Below, piece by piece: positions 47,126 to 55,734 of a stretch of DNA of 64,000 bases. Below the pieces are notes generated by a model. It was not told the origin of the DNA, made no database searches, and saw nothing but the letters and a program-made list of their open reading frames with translations. The stretch is from Bacillota bacterium (GTDB taxonomy: Bacteria > Bacillota > Bacilli > Alicyclobacillales > SLC66). Made by a program: the position numbers and the translations under genes. Every line of letters begins with the position of its first letter. The first letter of the stretch is position 1. The stretch is from positions 1 to 64,000 of the forward strand of contig JAKADA010000010.1 of the NCBI GenBank assembly GCA_021820975.1. The letters run 5' to 3'.

Positions 47126-47130
47126 TCCTC

Positions 47131-47373
47131 ATGAAGCAACATAGACTCGAAGTTTGCACAGATAATTACGCCTTAGGCACTGAAGATATCCTAACTCAAC
47201 TAAAGCGCGAGTTTCCCGACATCGAAGTGGTGCCTTGGCGTTGTGTTAGCTATTGCCATCAATGCTTTCACAAACCTTTCGTGCTTTTGGATGGGATAAA
47301 CGTAATTGATGCCCCTGATGCACCCACGCTACTCGTCATACTGCGCCAAAAGCTAGCCAAAAAAAATACTTAA
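47131..47373 (+). CDS. Small cysteine-containing DUF1450 protein
   Basis: A protein of about 80 residues. The pattern VEVCTDNYALGTEDILTQL, then VVPWRCVSYCHQCFHKPFVLLDGINVID matches DUF1450 (YuzB-like): three close cysteines (CxxxCxxC) followed by PF and an NG-like turn, suggesting metal or iron-sulphur binding. The ATG at 47131 has GGTGA just upstream; a GTG at 47119 would overlap the cydC end. It directly follows the cyd operon, so it could serve electron-transport assembly, but that is inference. Confidence 0.75.
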   Translation: MKQHRLEVCTDNYALGTEDILTQLKREFPDIEVVPWRCVSYCHQCFHKPFVLLDGINVIDAPDAPTLLVILRQKLAKKNT

Positions 47374-47455
47374 AAAAAAACAATACTTATGATAGATAAA
47401 GATATTGCTTTTATCGACATTTTTCGCCACAATTTGATTATGGAAAAAAAAGTCG

Positions 47456-50400
47456 ATGGGACTGATGAAAATTCGCATCGGTGTGCAAAAAAAAATGGTC
47501 AGTGTTGTACTCATTCCATTGGTAATTCTGTTAATCGCCATACTTTTGGTGATGTCTTCGGGGAGGGTTATTACGTCGTATGTCAGTCAAGAAAGTCAGA
47601 CTGACAAGTCGCTCATGGTTGTCTCCGAGCAGATCGCACAAAGGTATTATCGATGGGACGATGATTTGAACATGGCTGTTTTAGCGCTGCAAGACCATCA
47701 CCCTTCGATGAGCAGATCACTACTCGCTGATGCCATCCTCATGCGTGAAAAGATTTTTTCCCAGTTGCCTATAGCCAAAAGATATACTAGGATTCCTGAC
47801 CAAGTGAGCCAATTGGCCAAGGAACTGAGGTCCTATTCCACTTATGCAAACCACGTCATTATGGATATTCGTGCAGGCAATGTAGCACAAGCGACAACAA
47901 CGCAATTACTTCGCAATGAAAATATTTCTACGGCTATTATTCATACATTATCTTCTATATCTAAAGATAATACGACTCGTTATGTTACTGTGGCCAATGC
48001 ATTGCAGCAATCTATGACCAAAATGCGTATCCTTCTTGTGATGATTGGCTTGTCGGCGTTCGTCCTATCGATGATTACAGCAGCGTGGTTGGCCACATCG
48101 ATGGCACGGCAGATTCGTCGTTTGACTAAGAAAATTGAGCTGGTAGCTGCTGGTGATCGATCCCTGGATGAATTAGCTGTTATTCCCCATGATGAGATCG
48201 GGGATGCCATGAATGCACTTTCCTTGAATATCCAAACGCTACAACAGACAGAACAAAATTTGCAGGATCAAGTAACTTTTCAACGGTCTTTGTTGGCCGC
48301 CATTCCCCTACCTGTTTACTACAAAAATTCCAAGGGACAATCACTAGGGGGTAATATTTCCTTTCTGGAATTTCATGGATTATCTCTACAAAAATTGCTA
48401 AAAGCAACTGTTAATGATTTTGCGCCACACGACCTAGCCGAATATCATCAAGGTATCGATGCGTCGTTGCTAAGCGGTGATAAGGAATCGATCGTTTATG
48501 AATCCACTGCAATAGATCGTGAAGGAAAAACCCACGACGTTCAATTTCACAAAGCTGTTTTTCGTGATTCTGGTAATCAGGTTGCTGGCGTGATTGTAGC
48601 GATGGTTGACGTTACTGAGCAAAAGAAAAGAGAGCAGCATATTCGCTACCTGAACCAACTGTATGCGATGCTAGCACAAACGAATCAATCGATCGTCCAT
48701 TGTTCGGATGAACTGACACTCTTTCAAGAGATTTGTCGTGTTGCAGTAACCTATGGTGAGATGACTGCTGCATGGATAGGGTGTGCAGACACCACGACAG
48801 GGGAGATACGTCCTATCGTGGATTACGGGGATATGCATTTTGTGGGACATCTTCAGGCATCGTACCGAACAGATATTGCACAGGGGCTCGGTGCTGTAGG
48901 TAAGGCTTACCGTGATCAGCAAACCGTGATCATTCAGGATTATTTACAGGATGAGCAAACGAAACCATGGCACGACATCGCAAGACAAGCGAACATTGGA
49001 TCGGCTGCTGCCGTACCCATCTTTCGAGCTGATCAAATCTATGCGATCCTTGTCGTCTATCATCCAAACACCTATATTTTCGATAAAACTATGGTGGATT
49101 TATTAACGGAAATGGCGATGGATATTGGGTATGCATTACATCAACTCGATCTTGAAATGAAACGCAATACTGTTCAGGCTCAACAGCGGCTATTAGCGAA
49201 GGTCTTTGAACAAAGTAATGAAGGCATTGCCATTACAGATAGCCAGGGAAATTATCTGGCGATCAATAACTCATTTACTGAAATTACAGGGTACGAGCTA
49301 CAGGAGCTTCTCGGTCGTACATCGGGTCGCAAAAATCCCGATGAATACCATGAGTTATTGCAACAAAGTCAGAATAAAGATTTCATTCAACAAGAACTAT
49401 GGAATTTCCGAAAAGATGGCACAAAGTACCTTGAGCGCATCAGTATCACTCGTATCCTTGATGAACAAGGACAAGTGACCAATTATATTGCTATCATCGC
49501 TAATGTGACGGAAGCCAAAGCAGCCGAAGAACAAGTGCGCTTACTAGCTCACTATGATTCCCTAACAAACTTGCCCAATCGCACACTATTGACAGATCGC
49601 ATCGATCAAGCTATTCATGCTGCACAGCGTGATCATAGACCATTGGCGGTACTCTTTTTAGATCTTGATCATTTTAAAAATATCAATGATTTCTTAGGGC
49701 ATCGTATCGGCGATCTGCTCTTGATACAATTGGCCGTTCGCTTGACCACCTTCATTCGTGAACAGGACACCGTATCACGACTTGGTGGTGATGAATTCAT
49801 CCTTTTATTACCTGATATGAATAAATACGAAATTGTATATTTTTCTCAAAAATTAACACAGATGTTAGCTGATCCTTATCACATAGAGGGGCACGAGTTA
49901 ATTGCAACATCATCTCTTGGAATTGCTCTTTTTCCGGATGATGGCGATAATTGGGAAACATTGTATCGGCGAGCTGATATAGCTATGTATAACGCCAAGC
50001 AGGAGGGAAGAAACACCTTTCGGTTCTTTTCTAAAGAGATGCAAAAGGATTCCGAACGTCGATTGCAACTCGAAAGCGCTCTGCGAAAAGCGTTAGAACG
50101 TGATGAATTCGAATTGTATTATCAACCACAAATTTCTTTGCGTGATAGGTCGGTGCCTGGTGTCGAAGCTTTATTGCGCTGGAAAAATCCTGAGTTTGGC
50201 ATGGTTTCTCCGGGAGAGTTCATTCCACTAGCTGAAGAGAGTGGCTTGATTCTTTCCATCGAAGAATGGGTGATACGCTCAGCAATCACGCAAATGAAGC
50301 GCTGGATCGATCAAGGACTATTGCTCACGACGATGGCGGTGAACCTGTCAGCAGTACAATTGCACCAGCATAATTTGGCCCATATGATTCAGACAATTTT

Positions 50401-50866
50401 AGATGAAGTTGGACTTCCTGCACATTATCTTGAACTTGAATTGACGGAAAGTGCAGCGATGCAGCAACCTGAAGTAGCCATTGTGGTAATGGATGATTTG
50501 CATCGTTGTGGAATTCGGATTTCAATCGATGATTTTGGTACTGGCTATTCTTCATTGGCCTATTTGAATCGTTTTCACATTGATAAAATTAAAATCGACC
50601 AATCTTTTGTGCGCAACATCAATCGTACCCCTGATAAATCACTCATTGTCGATGCGGTAATCAGTTTGGCAATGAGTTTACATTTGCAGACGGTTGCCGA
50701 AGGCGTGGAAACATGGGACGAATTGAGTATTGTTCTTGAAAAAGGTTGTGATGAAGTACAAGGATTTTACTATAGTCGTCCGTTACCCGCCGATGAACTC
50801 ATGGTATGGATACAAGACTACCAAAAGGGGCTGTCCGAAGACAGCCCCGCACGACTAGACAACTGA
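47456..50866 (+). CDS. HAMP-PAS-GAF-PAS-GGDEF-EAL cyclic di-GMP protein
   Basis: A 1136-residue sensor. Two membrane helices at about 14-34 and 178-200 flank an external domain of about 140 residues. HAMP (about 200-255), PAS (about 262-380), GAF (about 395-545) and a second PAS (about 560-680) follow. Then comes GGDEF (residues 777-781 intact) and an EAL domain, in which EAL is at 904-906 and DDFGTGYSSLAYL and DKIKIDQSF are present. Both catalytic motifs look complete, so it could either make or break cyclic di-GMP depending on the signal. The signal ligands are unknown; the GAF may bind a small molecule. Start codon ATG at 47456 has a poor ribosome site; ATG at 47465 is an alternative. Confidence 0.93.
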   Translation: MGLMKIRIGVQKKMVSVVLIPLVILLIAILLVMSSGRVITSYVSQESQTDKSLMVVSEQIAQRYYRWDDDLNMAVLALQDHHPSMSRSLLADAILMREKIFSQLPIAKRYTRIPDQVSQLAKELRSYSTYANHVIMDIRAGNVAQATTTQLLRNENISTAIIHTLSSISKDNTTRYVTVANALQQSMTKMRILLVMIGLSAFVLSMITAAWLATSMARQIRRLTKKIELVAAGDRSLDELAVIPHDEIGDAMNALSLNIQTLQQTEQNLQDQVTFQRSLLAAIPLPVYYKNSKGQSLGGNISFLEFHGLSLQKLLKATVNDFAPHDLAEYHQGIDASLLSGDKESIVYESTAIDREGKTHDVQFHKAVFRDSGNQVAGVIVAMVDVTEQKKREQHIRYLNQLYAMLAQTNQSIVHCSDELTLFQEICRVAVTYGEMTAAWIGCADTTTGEIRPIVDYGDMHFVGHLQASYRTDIAQGLGAVGKAYRDQQTVIIQDYLQDEQTKPWHDIARQANIGSAAAVPIFRADQIYAILVVYHPNTYIFDKTMVDLLTEMAMDIGYALHQLDLEMKRNTVQAQQRLLAKVFEQSNEGIAITDSQGNYLAINNSFTEITGYELQELLGRTSGRKNPDEYHELLQQSQNKDFIQQELWNFRKDGTKYLERISITRILDEQGQVTNYIAIIANVTEAKAAEEQVRLLAHYDSLTNLPNRTLLTDRIDQAIHAAQRDHRPLAVLFLDLDHFKNINDFLGHRIGDLLLIQLAVRLTTFIREQDTVSRLGGDEFILLLPDMNKYEIVYFSQKLTQMLADPYHIEGHELIATSSLGIALFPDDGDNWETLYRRADIAMYNAKQEGRNTFRFFSKEMQKDSERRLQLESALRKALERDEFELYYQPQISLRDRSVPGVEALLRWKNPEFGMVSPGEFIPLAEESGLILSIEEWVIRSAITQMKRWIDQGLLLTTMAVNLSAVQLHQHNLAHMIQTILDEVGLPAHYLELELTESAAMQQPEVAIVVMDDLHRCGIRISIDDFGTGYSSLAYLNRFHIDKIKIDQSFVRNINRTPDKSLIVDAVISLAMSLHLQTVAEGVETWDELSIVLEKGCDEVQGFYYSRPLPADELMVWIQDYQKGLSEDSPARLDN
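50827..50848 (+). terminator. GC-rich hairpin in the last codons of the GGDEF-EAL gene
   Basis: GGGGCTGTC and GACAGCCCC pair perfectly around the tetraloop CGAA, within the coding end of the gene (18 bp before its stop). No T-tract follows, so it may slow RNA decay instead of ending transcription. Confidence 0.45.
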
Positions 50867-50894
50867 CGTCAGCTCGATATGCCCTGCCTACAGC

Positions 50895-51113
50895 CTATTG
50901 CAACGTTACGATGGATGCGTCTGAGCTTGTTACTTTGGCTTGCACTTTTTTGACAATGCGCCCATTGGGATAATTGAAGATATCCCCCGCGACAATCGCG
51001 TCCATAGCTTTGTTAACCGCAACTTGATCGATTGGAAGTTTTGGATTGGGTATTTGCATATGCACCTGTTTGTTCAAACTTGTCAAAAACGTCAATTGGA
51101 GTACTTCCTTCAT
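50895..51113 (-). CDS. DUF2922 family small protein
   Basis: A 72-residue protein. KEVLQLTFLTSLNKQVHMQIPNPKLPIDQVAVNKAMDAIVAGDIF and the ending GRIVKKVQAKVTSSDASIVTL follow the DUF2922 pattern, small proteins usually next to DUF1659. Function unknown. GGAGAG before the ATG. It lies 29 bp after the DUF1659 gene on the same strand. Confidence 0.8.
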   Translation of the reverse strand: MKEVLQLTFLTSLNKQVHMQIPNPKLPIDQVAVNKAMDAIVAGDIFNYPNGRIVKKVQAKVTSSDASIVTLQ

Positions 51114-51142
51114 ACAATTCTCTCCTTTAAAATCAAGCTATA

Positions 51143-51379
51143 TTACGCTGTGGTACTCGTTGCATCCGGCTGAATGCCTACCGAATCCACCCTTCCCATA
51201 CTGTACACACTATCAGTAAAAAGTGGTGATAAGGCGCTTAAGATCGTGGCGATAGCATCATCTGTTACCGTAACATCCACATGCTGGTACACACAATTTT
51301 TTAACTTAGGTGCGCCTGTCGTTGTCGTACCAACCTGCAATTGCACTAACAAATGACGATTAAGCGGTGTAACGACCAT
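51143..51379 (-). CDS. DUF1659 family small protein
   Basis: A 78-residue beta-rich protein. LLVQLQVGTTTTGAPKLKNCVYQHVDVTVTDDAIATILSALSPL, then VYSMGRVDSVGI, matches the DUF1659 family. Paired with the DUF2922 gene downstream. No function is known for either. A ribosome site (AAGGAGG) lies 7 nt before the ATG. Confidence 0.8.
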   Translation of the reverse strand: MVVTPLNRHLLVQLQVGTTTTGAPKLKNCVYQHVDVTVTDDAIATILSALSPLFTDSVYSMGRVDSVGIQPDATSTTA

Positions 51380-51536
51380 GATGGAATTCCTCCTTTAGCA
51401 AGACGATCTACCGCATTCGCTGCCGGCAAAGCGATGTAGGATTTTCGTCTTTGCAACTAGGAAAGTGCAGACAAACTGCCATTTAGGGGATATACTTTCA
51501 GACGATACATATGATAATTTTTGTTGGAGGATGTTC

Positions 51537-52877
51537 ATGGCTCTTTTTTGGAGAACACTGCGTACGATCTTTTATAAACTGGCCGTTTCGATCATTGCTC
51601 TTCTATCCGGGATCATTGTTACGCGTTATCTGACCGTTGGTGAACGAGGTATTTATACGGAGACCACAACAGCTTTTCTTCTTGGTTCTAGTTATCTTGC
51701 CGGATATTCGAATTTCTTCAATTATGGTATCAATCGTCTCAAATACGATAAGCAAACTGTTTATAGCGTACTCTTTCGTCAATATTTGCTCATATGTGGC
51801 GGTTTGGCTGTTTTACTTGTGCTTGCGTTATTGGGTATCCATTTTAATTCTATCTTTTTGTATGCTGCTATCATCTTATTTACCTTACCTTTTGCGCTGT
51901 TTCTCGCCTTTTCCACAAAACTCGTCAATGCGCTCAATCAAATAGACCTGTTAAATCGACTGAATATGATGCAAAACTCGCTCATGTTTACTTTCGCCTT
52001 GGTCTTGTTTATCACGGTAAAAGTATGGTGGCACGGGACTCATCCGCTAACACTTTCCTTGACTTTGCTCGGTTGGACGCTGTCTTTTGTGATCGCTGCG
52101 ATCCTCGCCATGCGAGTTTCCTTGAAGGTCGGCGAGGTTAATCTGCGTACCGTAAAAAATACCGAAATTTCTCGAAAACTCAATGACTATGGCCATAAAA
52201 TTTCCTTGCAAAACTTCTTAACGTTACTTAATTATCGGGGGGATTTATTTTTTGTCGGTCTTTTAGCAGGGTCGACTGCCCTTGAACGCAATACATCGGC
52301 AGGGTTATATGGGATTGCCGTGTCAGCCTCCGAAGTGCTTTGGCAGGTGTCACAAAGCATCTCCCTGATGGTGTACTCTCGTGTCGCAGCAGAGGAACGC
52401 GAACATTCAACGGCACTTACAGAAAAAACGTTTCGTTATATATTTTGGTCGCTTATTGTACTCGCTTTGGTGATGACCGCTTTGTCCTTTATGGTCCCAA
52501 TCGTTTACGGGGCAAAGTATGAACGCTCGATACCACCGTTTAACATTCTTCTTATCGGAACAGCAGCGTACGGAACGACAGGACTTTTAACGCAATATTT
52601 CACCGATCAATTGGGCAAAGTCAAATACCCTGTGTACATGCAAATTGCGAGTATCGCCACCAATGCGTTGATCTGCGTGTTGCTCATTCCGCACATCGGG
52701 CTAATCGGTGGCGCAATCGCATCGTCAAGTGCCTATGTGGTCGCTTTAGTGATGTCCTTGGCGTATTTTCGTTATCATAGCAAACGTAAATTACGCCACC
52801 TCTTTATCTTTACAAGAGACGATTTACACAAGTTATCTGGCCTCGTGGCGCGTGCGCGCCGCGTTCACCAAAGCTGA
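51537..52877 (+). CDS. MOP-superfamily flippase (polysaccharide export / lipid II-like)
   Basis: A membrane protein of about 446 residues with about twelve to fourteen helices and the MATE/MOP layout used by Wzx and MurJ-type flippases that turn lipid-linked sugars across the membrane. GIIVTRYLTVGERGIYTE is typical of the first helix pair. I choose the ATG at 51537, 7 nt after TTGGAGG, giving MALFWRTLRTIFYKL. No polysaccharide genes are adjacent, so the substrate is not inferable. The 3' end overlaps the convergent amidotransferase gene by 45 bp. Confidence 0.85.
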   Translation: MALFWRTLRTIFYKLAVSIIALLSGIIVTRYLTVGERGIYTETTTAFLLGSSYLAGYSNFFNYGINRLKYDKQTVYSVLFRQYLLICGGLAVLLVLALLGIHFNSIFLYAAIILFTLPFALFLAFSTKLVNALNQIDLLNRLNMMQNSLMFTFALVLFITVKVWWHGTHPLTLSLTLLGWTLSFVIAAILAMRVSLKVGEVNLRTVKNTEISRKLNDYGHKISLQNFLTLLNYRGDLFFVGLLAGSTALERNTSAGLYGIAVSASEVLWQVSQSISLMVYSRVAAEEREHSTALTEKTFRYIFWSLIVLALVMTALSFMVPIVYGAKYERSIPPFNILLIGTAAYGTTGLLTQYFTDQLGKVKYPVYMQIASIATNALICVLLIPHIGLIGGAIASSSAYVVALVMSLAYFRYHSKRKLRHLFIFTRDDLHKLSGLVARARRVHQS

Positions 52878-53561
52878 AAAAAGCGCCAACTGTTTTGCGT
52901 CTTCACGCCAAAGATTCTCTGGATGCCACTGCACACCAATCACAAAAGGGTCTGTTGTTGATTCGATCGCTTCAATCAAACCGTCTTTACTATGCGCCAC
53001 CGCAATAAACCCTGGTGCCACCTTTTTTACGGCCTGATGATGCCGCGTGTTAACGTACGTCTCGGTGACACCAAGAATTTGCGCCAAGCGCGTACCCTCT
53101 TTCACGATGACCGCGTGTGCCGCGTAGTTAACAGGACCCTTTTGACTATGTTGGATAGCCGCTCCCATTTGCCGCGGCAAATCCTGATATAATGTCCCAC
53201 CCAAGGCAGCATTCATCACTTGAATACCTCGACAAATCCCAAGCACAGGTTTTTTTGTCTGTAACGTTGCCTGAAGTAGATACATTTCCACTTCATCGCG
53301 CAACGGGCTGATTTCTCCAAGACCAACGTGAGGCTCCTCGCCATAGATTCGTGGTGATAGGTCGCCACCACCTGTTAATATCAGTCCATCGATTAGTGCA
53401 ACAAACTCATCAAGTGCGCTCAAATTTTTCGTAAAAGGAATAACCAAAGGAATGCCACCGGCAGTATATACACCATCCGTATAATCCTGACCAAGATACA
53501 AACCTTTACGGTCATTCGCCTTACTCTCAACACTGCCCGTCAATCCAATGTAAGGTGTCAT
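52833..53561 (-). CDS. Class I glutamine amidotransferase-like hydrolase (PuuD type)
   Basis: A 242-residue gamma-glutamyl hydrolase with the nucleophile Cys110 in PVLGICRGIQVMNAALGG and the His213/Glu215 pair in GVQWHPE. DGLILTGGGDLSPRIYGEEPH is the family start, as in PuuD enzymes that cleave gamma-glutamyl-GABA in putrescine breakdown. No other putrescine genes are adjacent, so the substrate is inferred from family only. Confidence 0.85.
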   Translation of the reverse strand: MTPYIGLTGSVESKANDRKGLYLGQDYTDGVYTAGGIPLVIPFTKNLSALDEFVALIDGLILTGGGDLSPRIYGEEPHVGLGEISPLRDEVEMYLLQATLQTKKPVLGICRGIQVMNAALGGTLYQDLPRQMGAAIQHSQKGPVNYAAHAVIVKEGTRLAQILGVTETYVNTRHHQAVKKVAPGFIAVAHSKDGLIEAIESTTDPFVIGVQWHPENLWREDAKQLALFSALVNAARTRHEAR

Positions 53562-53624
53562 ACGTCTCGCCTACTTCCCATAGCTTTTCTAGCCAATCGT
53601 ATGCCACAAGGGGTTTTCTTGCAA

Positions 53625-53912
53625 CTAGAGCGGCATAAACACCGCGATCAGATAGATCACGGCTGGTAGAGCAAACAATGCATATAAGATACCCGCTGTC
53701 ATCGCATCATTTTCTTTTGCGTTGTCAGGCACACGAAAGGAGAGCAAAGATGCCAGGATCAGCAACCATATCAGCACGAAAGCTCCCACTTCAAAAATGA
53801 AAAAAGAATGCCCGACAAACCGATAAATAACGCCAGTCCATAGCATATGGCCGATTGCGATACCGTACATAAGGAGGATGATAAGCCGCAAATTTCTCTC
53901 CTTGGTCATCAT
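53625..53912 (-). CDS. Small membrane protein paired with permease
   Basis: A 95-residue protein with about three membrane helices and short charged ends. It starts inside the stop of the permease gene (overlap 4 bp), a layout like the YcgR/YcgQ-type pairs in which a small membrane protein accompanies a COG0701 permease. It is much shorter than YcgQ (TIGR03943) and lacks its external domain, so I name only the topology. No function assigned. Confidence 0.55.
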   Translation of the reverse strand: MMTKERNLRLIILLMYGIAIGHMLWTGVIYRFVGHSFFIFEVGAFVLIWLLILASLLSFRVPDNAKENDAMTAGILYALFALPAVIYLIAVFMPL

Positions 53913-54910
53913 ACAAAACCTCCTGGAAGCACTCGATTGACCATAACTGCGATAATGAAGATAAGTATACTAGCCCCTATTAACCCGATTATGACAGTCC
54001 GTTTACCAAATACACGCGGAAGGAGCAACAAGTTGCGAATATCTGCGGTTTGCCCCATCAACATAAACGCAAGCACCGCACCTGGAGAAAATAAACTGGT
54101 TAAACTAGCGGCTACAAACGCATCTGCTTCAGAACATAGCGAAAGACTCGCACCGAGAATCATGAGCAAGGGAATTGACCACAAAGAATGTTGTGTAAAA
54201 GTAGTGACAAAATGGATCGGCCAGATACCTTGGGCAATTGCAGCGAGTAGAGCACTTGCGACAAAAAATGGACCAATCGCAAATACTTCCGACGTGGTGT
54301 GATCTGTGATCATCCTAAACAGACGAAAACCACGAACATCGTGCTTATGTTCGACAGACACTGATGTCACCCACACCTCAGTAAGTGAATCTTCGCGAAG
54401 TCGCACAAGAAATCCAGCTACAAGAGCAACGATAAGAGCAGAACCTGCACGCAAGAACACCCAACCGATACTTTGGTGAAAAGCAATGTACGTGGAGATA
54501 AGCGCCAGTAAGTTAAGCGTAGGGGTACTTAAGACAAACGTGAAAGCGATCGATTCACCAACGCCCTTTCGGCGTAACGTGCGGGCAACAGGGACAGCAC
54601 CGCAATCGCATACAGGCACAGCCAGCCCCAACAGCCCTGCTGTTGTACGACCAAGCCAAGTATCCGATAGCAAATTGACGAGATATTCAGGTTTGACAGA
54701 CCATTCAACGACAGAGGAGACAAAAGCACCAAGTAAAATAAAAGGAATGCCTTCCCATACGATACTTTGAAACAAAACCCGAACAGCGTTGGCATCGAGG
54801 AAGTTTTGTAACCAGCCCACCTCGTGCAATAAAACGGTGGATAAACTTAAGACAATCAGCAAGAGGAGTATAAATGTGCGCGTTTTAATTCCCGCTATGG
54901 CGCCATGCAT
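53909..54910 (-). CDS. COG0701 (DUF318 / YcgR-like) permease
   Basis: A membrane permease of about 333 residues with about eight helices. GLAVPVCDCGAVPVARTLRRKGVGESIAFTFVLSTPTLNLLALI carries the conserved CxCG motif of COG0701 permeases, a group that includes arsenic-type ArsP and metal-related YcgR. The second half (ILGASLSLCSEADAFVAASL) repeats the pattern. Likely exports a metal or metalloid compound. It starts at ATG 54910 (TTG at 54913 possible). A perfect palindrome is just upstream, suggesting repressor control. Confidence 0.8.
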   Translation of the reverse strand: MHGAIAGIKTRTFILLLLIVLSLSTVLLHEVGWLQNFLDANAVRVLFQSIVWEGIPFILLGAFVSSVVEWSVKPEYLVNLLSDTWLGRTTAGLLGLAVPVCDCGAVPVARTLRRKGVGESIAFTFVLSTPTLNLLALISTYIAFHQSIGWVFLRAGSALIVALVAGFLVRLREDSLTEVWVTSVSVEHKHDVRGFRLFRMITDHTTSEVFAIGPFFVASALLAAIAQGIWPIHFVTTFTQHSLWSIPLLMILGASLSLCSEADAFVAASLTSLFSPGAVLAFMLMGQTADIRNLLLLPRVFGKRTVIIGLIGASILIFIIAVMVNRVLPGGFV

Positions 54911-54932
54911 CAATCGCGATCCGCCCCTTCAC

Positions 54933-54954
54933 GTACAAACAGCTATGTTTGTAC
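54933..54954. promoter_or_regulatory. Perfect 22-bp palindrome upstream of the permease (likely operator)
   Basis: GTACAAACA-GCTA-TGTTTGTAC is a fully symmetric dyad 23 bp before the permease start. The outer TGTAC/GTACA ends look like sites of dimeric repressors. No regulator gene is adjacent. Confidence 0.65.
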
Positions 54955-54985
54955 ACTGTATTCAGGGCTTGTTCGTATCATGATC

Positions 54986-55021
54986 AAAATAAAAAGGCAC
55001 TGATAAGGTCTCAGCACCTTT
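54986..55021 (-). terminator. Terminator of the ndoAI-ndoA operon
   Basis: On the minus strand AAAGGTGCTGA pairs with TCAGTGCCTTT (two G-U pairs) around a 7-base loop and is followed by a T-rich run. It begins 3 bp after the ndoA stop. Confidence 0.82.
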
Positions 55022-55023
55022 AC

Positions 55024-55374
55024 TCAAAAGTCCATCAAACCTAAACTAATTTGTAAAGCTTCATTAACTTGTACCATGCGATCTTCATCTAAATGCGTAA
55101 TTTTTTGTGTCAACCGTTGTTTATCTATCGTACGAATCTGCTCTAGCAACACCACCGAATCCCGCTCAAGTCCATACTCGGACGCAGGGATTTCGACATG
55201 GGTTGGCAACTTTGCCTTCTGAATTTGTGCGGTGATAGCGGCGACGATAACCGTTGGACTAAAACGATTACCGATGTTATTTTGCAAGATAATCACCGGG
55301 CGAAATCCACCTTGCTCCGATCCCACCACAGGCGACAAATCCGCATAGTAAATGTCACCGCGCTTGACGTTCAT
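55024..55374 (-). CDS. ndoA: Type II toxin EndoA/NdoA (MazF family mRNA interferase)
   Basis: A 116-residue RNase that cuts mRNA at short sites when freed from its antitoxin. [46 protein letters not shown] is the standard PemK/MazF start, and [13 protein letters not shown] is the core binding segment. The ATG at 55374 follows GGAGGTTGACG, directly after the ndoAI stop. The pair sits after alr, as in Bacillus subtilis. Confidence 0.95.
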   Translation of the reverse strand: MNVKRGDIYYADLSPVVGSEQGGFRPVIILQNNIGNRFSPTVIVAAITAQIQKAKLPTHVEIPASEYGLERDSVVLLEQIRTIDKQRLTQKITHLDEDRMVQVNEALQISLGLMDF

Positions 55375-55376
55375 CG

Positions 55377-55649
55377 TCAACCTCCGCTTGCAAGCCGATG
55401 AGCGATCTGGTCCGCTTCCGTTTCCGCGAGAAACGCTTCAGCTGCCAAGCGCAAATTAAGCGGTGCCATCTCAACATAGCCTTGTTGTAGCCACTCTCGA
55501 ATACGTTCTCGTTTACGTTGCTGAACATACATCATCGTAGCCTGCCGAATGACGTTACTCCTTGAATCCCGATCTTTTGCGACGAGTCCATCTACCTCTT
55601 CAAGCAAGCAAGGGGGCATACTCACCGCAATCCGCCTCGACTTTGACAA
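55377..55649 (-). CDS. ndoAI: Antitoxin EndoAI/NdoAI (ribbon-helix-helix)
   Basis: A 90-residue antitoxin with an N-terminal CopG-like ribbon-helix-helix ([38 protein letters not shown]) that binds the operator, and a C-terminal tail that neutralises NdoA. It starts at a TTG with GGAGGATC 8 nt upstream. It is upstream of its toxin, the usual order. Confidence 0.93.
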   Translation of the reverse strand: MSKSRRIAVSMPPCLLEEVDGLVAKDRDSRSNVIRQATMMYVQQRKRERIREWLQQGYVEMAPLNLRLAAEAFLAETEADQIAHRLASGG

Positions 55650-55734
55650 AGTGGATCCTCCTTACACCGCGCAATTCCAATTCTAGTATACCGCATTTTA
55701 CGAAGTCACATCCACTTCTTTGCAACCTTGTCGA

